A DNA stretch of 22,793 nt from RGIG4140 sp045614025. Lineage in GTDB: Bacteria > Pseudomonadota > Alphaproteobacteria > CAAHEQ01 > UBA3637. The notes beneath the pieces are model-generated. The model saw only the letters and a list, made by a program, of their open reading frames with translations. It searched no databases and was not told the origin of the DNA. Positions within the stretch are counted from its first letter, which is position 1, and the number at the start of each line of letters is the position of its first letter. Below, piece by piece: positions 1-5,602 of the stretch. A program made the position numbers and the translations under genes. The stretch covers positions 1-22,793 of the forward strand of contig JAZLCE010000030.1 in NCBI GenBank assembly GCA_045614025.1, given 5' to 3'.

Positions 1-30
1 AAAAATATTTTATTGTTATTTGATTTTATT

Positions 31-69
31 ATAAAAAAATCACGCAAATTAATAAAACTTGCGTGATTT
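31..69 (-). terminator. Rho-independent terminator of the outer-membrane protein gene
   Basis: An 11-bp perfect inverted repeat (AAATCACGCAA at 37-47 and TTGCGTGATTT at 59-69) encloses an 11-nt loop. On the minus strand the stem is followed by a T run (complement of the A run at 33-39). It lies about 20 nt past the stop of the minus-strand gene. Confidence 0.85.
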
Positions 70-90
70 AAGTGATAAAAACGAAAAAAT

Positions 91-630
91 TTAGAATTCG
101 TATTTGAATTTAAGCATTAAAATATTGCTGTGTAATTTTGCGGTTTCATTTCTGCTTCCGCAATCTTCCGTGATTTTAAAATAACGATATTCTGCCCCAA
201 CGGTTGCTGGCATAAAAGGAAGTTCATATTCGGCGCCAAGCATGAATTGGTAGGCGGGGGCATTTTCATGTTCAAATCTTGTTAATCCAAGACCAAGTCC
301 AACATAAGGATCGATTATGGGGGTGAGGGGTAGGTTTGCATATCCATTAACTAAAAAGGCATCCATTGTTGCGTGGCCACCTTGTTTGATATCTGGTTTT
401 AATCTTAAATATTCCCCTTCAACGCGAACATCCGTGAGTAAAAGAGGTAATTCATAACCAACAGATAATGAATAAGCGGGTGAATTTTCATAGCTTGATC
501 TTGCGCTTTTTGTTATTTGACTGCCATCATTAAATGAAGCGCCAATGCCAAGTTGTGTATATAATCCTGCTTGAGCGGTTGTGCTTAAAAAAGAACAGGA
601 TAATAAAGCGGCCAATAAAAGTTTTTTCAT
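91..630 (-). CDS. Small outer-membrane beta-barrel protein (opacity/OMP_b-brl type)
   Basis: A 179-aa protein with a classical signal peptide (MKK, hydrophobic core, cleavage expected after TTAQA at residue 21) and a mature part of alternating polar/aromatic strands such as YTQLGIGASF, AYSLSVGYELP and VGAEYRYFKI. The chain ends in KYEF, a C-terminal Phe typical of proteins assembled by BAM. Size and pattern fit the 8-stranded surface-antigen barrels of alphaproteobacteria (Opa/OmpA-N/OMP_b-brl). The ATG at 630 is preceded by AAGGAAGA. It stands alone, with its own promoter diverging from trcR and its own terminator. The role (adhesion, porin or structural) cannot be read from sequence. The family assignment rests on pattern, not on a specific motif. 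Confidence 0.8.
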   Translation of the reverse strand: MKKLLLAALLSCSFLSTTAQAGLYTQLGIGASFNDGSQITKSARSSYENSPAYSLSVGYELPLLLTDVRVEGEYLRLKPDIKQGGHATMDAFLVNGYANLPLTPIIDPYVGLGLGLTRFEHENAPAYQFMLGAEYELPFMPATVGAEYRYFKITEDCGSRNETAKLHSNILMLKFKYEF

Positions 631-670
631 TTTTCTTCCTTTTTTTATTGATTAAGTGATAAACAAAACC

Positions 671-699
671 ACCATAACAAAATATTCTTTTTGTGTCAC
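671..699 (-). promoter_or_regulatory. Sigma70-type promoter of the outer-membrane protein gene
   Basis: On the minus strand GTGACA (699-694), a 17-bp spacer and TATGGT (676-671), with a TG one base upstream of the -10 (extended -10). It drives the gene starting at 630. It lies back to back with the trcR promoter, so one regulator could affect both. Confidence 0.6.
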
Positions 700-708
700 T
701 ATTTTTTA

Positions 709-737
709 TTGCCTTTTAAAAAATATTTTGGTATACT
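709..737 (+). promoter_or_regulatory. Sigma70-type promoter of trcR-gapR
   Basis: TTGCCT (709-714), 17-bp spacer, TATACT (732-737) with an extended -10 TGG at 729-731. The start codon at 778 is about 35 nt downstream of the expected transcription start. Confidence 0.7.
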
Positions 738-777
738 CAGCGAAAAATCTTAACATATTTTATGAAAGGGTATAATT

Positions 778-1302
778 ATGAAACTTCCTTTAATGCCTAA
801 AGCAACCGCTGTTTGGTTGGTTGAGAACACAGCATTAACATTCCAACAAATTGCTGATTTTTGCGGTATGCATTTATTAGAAATTCAAGCAATTGCTGAT
901 GGAGATGTTGCTTCAAACATTATGGGCTTTAATCCAATTTTAAACAATCAATTAACATTAGATGAAATTCAAAGATGCGAAAAAGATGCTGATGCTCGTT
1001 TAGAGCTTCTTCAAAATGAAGAAGTTGAACGCTTGCTCAACAAAGGTTCTAGATATCTTTCAAATGCTAAAAGGGGAGACAGACCATCAGGCATTGCTTG
1101 GATTGTTAAGAACCATCCAGAAGTTTCCGATGCTCAAATTGTGAAATTGCTTAGAACAACAAAGGCAACAATTACAGCTATTCGGGAACGCACTCATAAG
1201 AATATTCAAAATATTCATCCGAAAAACCCTGTAACTTTAGGGCTTTGTTCAGAAGCAGACTTGAACAAAGTGATTGCAGTTGCAGTTTCAAAAAAATCAT
1301 AA
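778..1302 (+). CDS. trcR: DUF1013 family cell-cycle transcriptional regulator TrcR
   Basis: A 174-aa protein that I recognise as DUF1013, a family nearly confined to alphaproteobacteria and annotated as the cell-cycle regulator TrcR. The N-terminus begins MPKATAVWLVENTALTFQQI, with IADFCGMHLLEIQAIADG just after it; this looks like a helix-turn-helix. A second HTH-like stretch (PSGIAWIVKNHPEVSDAQIV, then LLRTTKATITAIRERTH) lies near residues 103-142 and also matches the family. Length is normal. AAAGGG precedes the ATG. It is followed after 15 nt by gapR, so the two chromosome/cell-cycle genes probably form one transcription unit. Function comes from family knowledge; cytoplasmic location is inferred from the absence of a signal peptide or membrane segment. 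Confidence 0.93.
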   Translation: MKLPLMPKATAVWLVENTALTFQQIADFCGMHLLEIQAIADGDVASNIMGFNPILNNQLTLDEIQRCEKDADARLELLQNEEVERLLNKGSRYLSNAKRGDRPSGIAWIVKNHPEVSDAQIVKLLRTTKATITAIRERTHKNIQNIHPKNPVTLGLCSEADLNKVIAVAVSKKS

Positions 1303-1317
1303 GAAAGGAATTAAAAA

Positions 1318-1578
1318 ATGTCTGATGATGTTATTTCAACAGTCACTTCCGAAGGGGGAAAGCTGGCTTCTTATATTGAAAGAATTGAAAGAATAGAAGA
1401 AGAACGCAAAGAATTAGGTGCAGATGTGCGTGAAATTTTTGCCGAAGCAAAGGGGAATGGGTTTGATGTCAAAGTGATGCGTCAGATTTTAAGATTAAGA
1501 AAAATGACTCCAGCTGATCGTGCAGAAACAGAATATTTGAGAGAAGAATATAAAAAACTTTTGGGTATTGCTGAATAA
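1318..1578 (+). CDS. gapR: GapR family nucleoid-associated protein (DUF2312)
   Basis: An 86-aa, highly charged, mostly helical protein matching the GapR/DUF2312 family. Diagnostic segments are LASYIERIERIEEERKELGAD and IFAEAKGNGFDVKVMRQILRLRK, ending in a typical EYLREEYKKLLG helix. In Caulobacter GapR binds AT-rich, overtwisted DNA ahead of moving polymerases and stimulates type II topoisomerases. The length equals the usual length. The ATG has AAAGGAA upstream and follows trcR by 15 nt. No clear terminator lies between it and the next gene at 1642, although a weak internal promoter is possible there. Confidence 0.95.
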   Translation: MSDDVISTVTSEGGKLASYIERIERIEEERKELGADVREIFAEAKGNGFDVKVMRQILRLRKMTPADRAETEYLREEYKKLLGIAE

Positions 1579-1641
1579 TGCTTGATTTTTAAGTTGTTAT
1601 TCTGTAAATTCTAAATTGGAATCTTATTGGAGGACCTATTT

Positions 1642-2409
1642 ATGAAAAAAACAGCCTTTTCTTTAATCGTTGCAGCAGGGATGTTATCTGGTTTCGCCGT
1701 TCAAGCAGAACAAGGACCTGTTGTTTCTAGAACGGAAACAACTTATTCAAAACAAAATGAAATTGTTATGAATGGGTATACACCGTTAGATGAAATTGAT
1801 AATTCCGTTAAAACGGATGTTAAAACATATCGTCACCCAAATGCTGATGCATTGATGCGTCAAGGGGTGCAAAGACCAGTGCAACAACCTGTTCAAGTTG
1901 CGCAACCAACATATATGCCACATCCAGCCCAAGTTGCTCCTGTTGCAAATGGTTATGCGGCTCAACAAATCCAAGGGCAGGTTATGATTCCTCAGAATGC
2001 GGGAAAAGTGTTACCAGCTCCTGTGATGCAACAAAGAGCTGTTCCTGCTCAAGTTGGTTGTGTAGGAGGAAGCAATTGTCCTTCAAAAATTTCAAGCATT
2101 GAATATAGACAATCGCCAGTTAAAGTTCAATATCCAGTTGTAAGACAATATCCAGTTTCTATTGAATATCCGGTAACGGTTCAAAGAAATGTGACAGTTC
2201 GTCAACCAGTTGTTGTTGAACAACCAGTTGTTGTTCAAAAGCCAGTTGTTGTGAACCAACCAGTGATGGTTGAAAGAGCTCCGGCTTATATCCGTCAACA
2301 AGCGGTTCGCATGCAACAACAACCTTCATATGTTCAACAACGCGAAGTTGTTGTTCAAGCACCAGCTGGTCAAGTTTTACCACCATGCCCAACTGGTAAT
2401 TGCAGATAA
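1642..2409 (+). CDS. Secreted Pro/Val/Gln-rich repeat protein
   Basis: A 255-aa protein of unknown function. I place the start at the ATG at 1642 rather than the in-frame TTG at 1627, because GGAGGA at 1629-1634 is a correctly spaced SD for 1642. The signal peptide runs to about residue 22 (MKKTAFSLIVAAGMLSGFAVQA). The mature part is low complexity: a Gln/Pro/Val-rich linker, then short repeats built on YPV (QYPVVRQYPVSIEYPV) and QPVVV (an 18-bp tandem repeat in the DNA), then a Gln/Arg-rich tail ending in PCPTGNCR. Only four Cys are present, as CVGGSNC in the middle and CPTGNC at the end, possibly forming disulfides. It looks like an extended periplasmic or envelope protein. No enzyme motif is visible. 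Confidence 0.7.
   Translation: MKKTAFSLIVAAGMLSGFAVQAEQGPVVSRTETTYSKQNEIVMNGYTPLDEIDNSVKTDVKTYRHPNADALMRQGVQRPVQQPVQVAQPTYMPHPAQVAPVANGYAAQQIQGQVMIPQNAGKVLPAPVMQQRAVPAQVGCVGGSNCPSKISSIEYRQSPVKVQYPVVRQYPVSIEYPVTVQRNVTVRQPVVVEQPVVVQKPVVVNQPVMVERAPAYIRQQAVRMQQQPSYVQQREVVVQAPAGQVLPPCPTGNCR
2203..2274 (+). repeat. Four 18-bp tandem repeats encoding QPVVVx units
   Basis: Units at 2203, 2221, 2239 and 2257, consensus CAACCAGTTGTTGTTGAA, encoding QPVVVE, QPVVVQ, KPVVVN and QPVMVE. They lie in frame inside the secreted Pro/Val/Gln-rich gene, so copy-number change would not break the frame. Confidence 0.85.
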
Positions 2410-2446
2410 GAAGATTTTTCTTGCAAAAAAGAAATATTTTTGATAG

Positions 2447-2487
2447 AATAAGGTCATCAGGTTTTTCCGGGTGACTTTATTTTTTTA
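2447..2487 (+). terminator. Rho-independent terminator after the Pro/Val/Gln-rich gene
   Basis: Arms 2447-2461 (AATAAGGTCATCAGG) and 2467-2481 (CCGGGTGACTTTATT) pair with two G-U wobbles and one mismatch around a TTTTT loop. A T run to 2487 follows. Confidence 0.85.
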
Positions 2488-2535
2488 TTATTTATTTTTT
2501 ATTTATAAATAAATCATATTTTATTTTGAGGCAAT

Positions 2536-3060
2536 ATGAAACAAAATCAAAAAAAACGTTTTAATAACGGGCGGTTTAATAATCGCAATGCGCGTCAATT
2601 AATCACAAGAAACACTGTTTTGGAAAGTTCAGGTCCTTGTGGTAAATTAAGAGGAACAGCTCTTCAAATTTTTGAAAAATATCAAATCGCGGCAAAAGAT
2701 GCTATGATGCAAAGTGATATTGTTTTGGCGCAAACATGCATGCAATATGCGGATCATTATATTCGCCTTCAAAATCAAGCTATTCAAAATGAACAGCAAA
2801 TGCGTGGAAATAATAATCAACAACAAAATTCAAATGTTTCTGTGGTGAAAGAAGAAGTGGCTGAAGAAATCAAAGATGAATTGCCTGTTGTTGAAGTTCC
2901 GCAAGAAGAGGCTGTTGAAGTTGAAGAGGAAATTATTGAAAACAAAGAAGAAGTTGCTTTAATTGAAAAAGAATCAGAACCAGAGCAAAAACAAGAAAAG
3001 GCGAAAAGAAAGCCTCGAGTGAAGAAACAAGAAAAGATTTCTGAACCAAAAGATGATTAA
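2536..3060 (+). CDS. DUF4167 domain protein with acidic C-terminal tail
   Basis: A 174-aa protein. Residues about 10-90 match DUF4167, an alphaproteobacterial domain of unknown function; recognisable segments are VLESSGPCGKLRGTALQIFEKY, then AAKDAMMQSDIVLAQTCMQYADHYIRL. The N-terminus is Arg/Asn-rich, as is usual for the family (possible nucleic-acid contact, inferred). From about residue 105 the tail is low complexity, rich in Glu/Val and then Lys/Glu, and ends EKISEPKDD. The ATG has GAGG five bases upstream. It starts just after the preceding terminator, so its promoter must lie in the AT-rich 2482-2535 stretch, where I could not fix one with confidence. Confidence 0.85.
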   Translation: MKQNQKKRFNNGRFNNRNARQLITRNTVLESSGPCGKLRGTALQIFEKYQIAAKDAMMQSDIVLAQTCMQYADHYIRLQNQAIQNEQQMRGNNNQQQNSNVSVVKEEVAEEIKDELPVVEVPQEEAVEVEEEIIENKEEVALIEKESEPEQKQEKAKRKPRVKKQEKISEPKDD

Positions 3061-3087
3061 GTTATCTTTTTGAATACTTTAAAATTT

Positions 3088-3125
3088 AAAAAACCTCTTT
3101 TATATAAGATAAAAGGGGTTTTTTT
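3088..3125 (+). terminator. Terminator-like hairpin overlapping the response-regulator SD
   Basis: Arms 3088-3102 (AAAAAACCTCTTTTA) and 3110-3124 (TAAAAGGGGTTTTTT) pair through 15 positions with one T-G wobble and a 7-nt loop. The T run ends directly at the ATG at 3126. The 3' arm contains AAAAGGGG (3111-3118), the only plausible SD for the next gene. The element therefore looks like both the terminator of the DUF4167 gene and a structure that masks translation of the regulator. Confidence 0.75.
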
Positions 3126-3509
3126 ATGGTTGATATTTTAATTATTGAAGATAATGAATTAAATGCCCTTTTATTAAAGGAGATTTGTTTATCTTTAGGT
3201 TTTTTTGTATGTTTAGGTTATTCTTGCAAACAAGCAAAAAAAATGATAAAGGAACGGGCAGGGAGTTCATTTGATATGATTTTAGTGGATTTATGTTTAC
3301 CAGATGGGAATGGTGTTTTATTGGCGAAAGAAATTAAGAAAATGAAAGGATATGAACATATTCCTTTTATTTTATTATCAGGCATTTCTTCTTTAAAAGA
3401 AAGAATGGTGCTAGATAAAATTTTTGATGCTGAAGTATCTAAACCAATTGAAATTAAAGAATTAAAAGATGTTTTATTGAAATTAACATTGAAAACTTGT
3501 AAAGGATAA
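3126..3509 (+). CDS. Single-domain response regulator, DivK/CheY-like
   Basis: A 127-aa protein that is only a receiver domain. It has the acidic pair E8/D9 in ILIIEDNELN, the phospho-acceptor D55 in MILVDLCLPDGNG, the switch Ser at S85 (LLSGIS) and the conserved K106 in SKPIE. There is no output domain, so it should act by protein contact, like DivK or CheY. The EDNELNALLLKEI helix is especially close to DivK, which fits with the neighbouring cell-cycle genes trcR and gapR; calling it divK itself would be a guess. No histidine kinase is present in the window. Its SD sits in the 3' arm of the hairpin just upstream. Confidence 0.9.
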   Translation: MVDILIIEDNELNALLLKEICLSLGFFVCLGYSCKQAKKMIKERAGSSFDMILVDLCLPDGNGVLLAKEIKKMKGYEHIPFILLSGISSLKERMVLDKIFDAEVSKPIEIKELKDVLLKLTLKTCKG

Positions 3510-3541
3510 AAAAACAGCCACTCAAAATTGAATGGCTGTTT
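3508..3541. terminator. Bidirectional terminator between convergent genes
   Basis: AAACAGCCA (3512-3520) and TGGCTGTTT (3533-3541) form a 9-bp stem that can extend inward through CAA/TTG. An A run lies on the left and a T-rich stretch on the right. It can end the response regulator (+) and the membrane-protein gene that stops at 3556 (-). Confidence 0.8.
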
Positions 3542-3555
3542 GAATTTTTGATAAA

Positions 3556-4425
3556 TTAATAATTTTTATCTTGTCCATGTATTAAATTAGTTGAGTTATG
3601 AACACTTGTTGATCCATCTGGTACTTTTACAGCTGAATTACCAATAGTTATTGTGGCGCTGCCAGTGTTTGTGTTTGAGTCTGTTGGAATATGAGTTGTG
3701 TTACCTGTGTTAGTATTCGTATCCACGTTTTCATTACCCCATTCATCTTCATGATCTGGAATTTGTGTTCCAGGATTATCTGGATTTGATGGAGTTGATG
3801 GTGTTACTTGTGTTCTTTTTTTATTTGATCTAAACCAACCACCTTTGCGGAAGCCATAATAGCCAACAACACCTGTTATGATAATACCAAGCAAATACCA
3901 ACCCCAATTCTCTGACATATGGTCGCAAAATTTATCCCAACCAGATTTTTGTTCGGCTTGGGCTTGAGCTTGCTCAGTTGCTGTTCTATCAACAATATGC
4001 ATTTTACCAACGCCTTGTTTTGCTTGATTTTGAAGATCTTGCAAAGATGGTTCTGTAGCATTTTTTCCTAAAGGAACGGTAACAGTTAACAATCCTTTTC
4101 CATCTGGCGTATTCAAATTGCGGTTATATTGAACGCCGTTTGCAACGGTTTCATGTTGGCTACGAATTTGACGTACGCCAGGAACGTTAGAAGGGAATGG
4201 TTTTCTGTTTTCTTCTGTATCTGGACATGTTAAAATATAGCGTTTTGATTTTGGATCATATCCTTGCACTGTGAATTCAATGCCATGTAATTTAACTGTT
4301 GTAGCGCCAGGAACAGCTTGCCATTGTGGGGCTGTTGGTGTTGCAACGGCTGGTGTTGTGGCAACAGGTGTTGGATTTGTTGTTGTACCAGGATTTTGTG
4401 CTGGTGTTGTTGTTGGTGCTCCCAT
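3556..4425 (-). CDS. Single-pass membrane protein with Pro/Thr-rich N-terminus and Asn/Thr-rich tail, unknown function
   Basis: A 289-aa protein that I do not recognise. There is no N-terminal signal peptide. Residues 1-33 are Pro/Thr/Ala-rich. Residues about 34-145 look like a small folded, beta-rich domain (VKLHGIEFTVQGYDPKSKRYIL). A Gln/Ala helix follows, then a Trp-rich approach and one membrane segment at about 174-192 (NWGWYLLGIIITGVVGYYGF), flanked by RKGGWFRSNKKR. The tail is about 90 residues of Asn/Thr/Ser/Pro. Positive charges after the segment favour a cytoplasmic tail, which would put the N-terminal domain outside without a signal peptide; the opposite topology cannot be excluded. 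A perfect AGGAGGT SD precedes the ATG. The gene upstream at 4530-5432 has the same overall design. Confidence 0.65.
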   Translation of the reverse strand: MGAPTTTPAQNPGTTTNPTPVATTPAVATPTAPQWQAVPGATTVKLHGIEFTVQGYDPKSKRYILTCPDTEENRKPFPSNVPGVRQIRSQHETVANGVQYNRNLNTPDGKGLLTVTVPLGKNATEPSLQDLQNQAKQGVGKMHIVDRTATEQAQAQAEQKSGWDKFCDHMSENWGWYLLGIIITGVVGYYGFRKGGWFRSNKKRTQVTPSTPSNPDNPGTQIPDHEDEWGNENVDTNTNTGNTTHIPTDSNTNTGSATITIGNSAVKVPDGSTSVHNSTNLIHGQDKNY

Positions 4426-4463
4426 TGTATACCTCCTAAAATTTAATTAATGTTATTAATGTT

Positions 4464-4492
4464 ATTTTATCACGAAAAAACTTGTTTAGCAA
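4464..4492 (-). promoter_or_regulatory. Promoter of the 289-aa membrane-protein gene
   Basis: Minus strand: TTGCTA (4492-4487), 17-bp spacer, TAAAAT (4469-4464) with an extended -10 TGA. It overlaps the terminator of the upstream gene, so the two similar membrane-protein genes are probably transcribed separately. Confidence 0.6.
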
Positions 4493-4496
4493 ACAA
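4475..4496 (-). terminator. Short terminator of the 300-aa membrane-protein gene
   Basis: On the minus strand TTGTTT-GCT-AAACAA is followed by GTTTTTT. The stem is only 6 bp and A/T-rich, so it is likely weak. Confidence 0.5.
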
Positions 4497-4529
4497 AAAA
4501 TAACAATTCGTTGATTCTTTTATGTTTTT

Positions 4530-5432
4530 TTAACGAGAATTTGAATTTATGTTTGTTAAATTTTGTTGACTTGATGTTGGATTTGTGATGTTTTGAGCGC
4601 TAGATAAGCCAGTTGTCTGGCTTTGGTCTTGCGTGATTGACGCTGTGTTCACCTCATTATTTTGATTAGAAGTTGTTGCAGTTGAAGCGGCACGTTCCGC
4701 TTTTTTCTCTTTCCTATTATTATAAAAAGCAACACCACCCCAAGCAAGACCGCCGGCAATCACAAGCCCAAGTAAAATTTTCCACCAGTTTTGGCTGAAC
4801 CAGGAAGGGGTTGAGGCTTTTGAATTTTCGGCTTCCCCTCTTTCCGCCGTTGTTTTAAAATAAGTGATATCTGATGGGTTTTGATTTAATGATTGAAGAA
4901 TGGCAATATATTCGGTTTCGCTTAATTGAACAGGGGGATCTTTCGGATCAAATTGAATTTGAGTTTTTGTCCCTTTCAGATAAATTTCACCATTTGGGCC
5001 AAAATCATAAAATTTATCTGATGCTTTGTTGTTGGCGCCATAAATAATCATATTAGCGCAACGGGCATTTCCTTGATGAAAGTTTGTGATGCTTTCAAGC
5101 ACATGCGCGCCGATATATCTTTCTTGCCCTGTTGAGCTGATATGAGCAGGAATGATAAGTCTTGTTCCTTTTGGAGCGGGCGTAACAAAATATCTTTTTC
5201 CATTAATTACTTGCGTCCCACCTGATAAAACAGAGGGGTTTGTAGCTTGAGGTTGTCCACCTTGTAAATTTGCTTCGTTTGCAAACATTCCCATGTAAGA
5301 TGGCACGCTTGAAATAAAAGCGCCTATACCAAGTGAGCTTGCGATATTGCCGGTTGTATCAGCTAATTTACCTGCTTGTGTTACTGTTGCGTTTGCTTCT
5401 CTGAGAGTGTCGGAAAAATCGTTACTTGTCAT
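4530..5432 (-). CDS. Single-pass membrane protein with Asn/Ser/Thr/Gln-rich tail, unknown function
   Basis: A 300-aa protein without a recognised family. It begins MTSNDFSDTLREANATVTQA with no signal peptide. A mildly hydrophobic Gly/Ser stretch lies at about 30-50. A folded domain of about 73-195 contains GKRYFVTPAPKGTRLIIPAH and GEIYLKGTKTQIQFDP. One membrane segment follows at about 216-236 (WWKILLGLVIAGGLAWGGVAF), flanked by a basic NNRKEKKAER, and the tail to the end is Asn/Thr/Ser/Gln-rich. The layout matches its neighbour at 3556-4425 (domain, Trp/Asn-Trp approach, one segment, basic flank, disordered tail), but outside the W-x-NWWKxLLG-like approach I see little sequence identity. An AAAGGAGG SD and a strong promoter precede it. 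Confidence 0.65.
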   Translation of the reverse strand: MTSNDFSDTLREANATVTQAGKLADTTGNIASSLGIGAFISSVPSYMGMFANEANLQGGQPQATNPSVLSGGTQVINGKRYFVTPAPKGTRLIIPAHISSTGQERYIGAHVLESITNFHQGNARCANMIIYGANNKASDKFYDFGPNGEIYLKGTKTQIQFDPKDPPVQLSETEYIAILQSLNQNPSDITYFKTTAERGEAENSKASTPSWFSQNWWKILLGLVIAGGLAWGGVAFYNNRKEKKAERAASTATTSNQNNEVNTASITQDQSQTTGLSSAQNITNPTSSQQNLTNINSNSR

Positions 5433-5461
5433 AAAATGCCTCCTTTTTTCTTGTTTTAATT

Positions 5462-5490
5462 ATTTTACCAGTATTTCGTTTTTTTGTCAA
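5462..5490 (-). promoter_or_regulatory. Strong sigma70-type promoter of the 300-aa membrane-protein gene
   Basis: Minus strand: TTGACA (5490-5485), 17-bp spacer, TAAAAT (5467-5462) preceded by TGG (extended -10). Confidence 0.8.
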
Positions 5491-5538
5491 CCAAAAGTGC
5501 AAAAATATCTTTAAAAAAAGGCTTATTTTGATGAAATA

Positions 5539-5567
5539 TTGACAAAAAGTTAAAAATCAGTTAAAAT
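5539..5567 (+). promoter_or_regulatory. Strong sigma70-type promoter of the 651-aa ankyrin gene
   Basis: TTGACA (5539-5544), 17-bp spacer, TAAAAT (5562-5567). Transcription should start near 5574, leaving a leader of about 30 nt that contains AAGGAAGA (5579-5586). The promoter diverges from the one at 5462-5490. Confidence 0.8.
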
Positions 5568-5602
5568 GCGCAAAATTTAAGGAAGAAAAAGGTGCTTGTT
5601 CA

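Noticed and set aside
2092..2392. Minus-strand open frames of about 76 codons opposite the Pro/Val/Gln-rich gene
   Set aside because: They are the mirror of the tandem repeat coding region (Asn/Leu/Trp-rich translation), have no SD and overlap a well-supported gene.
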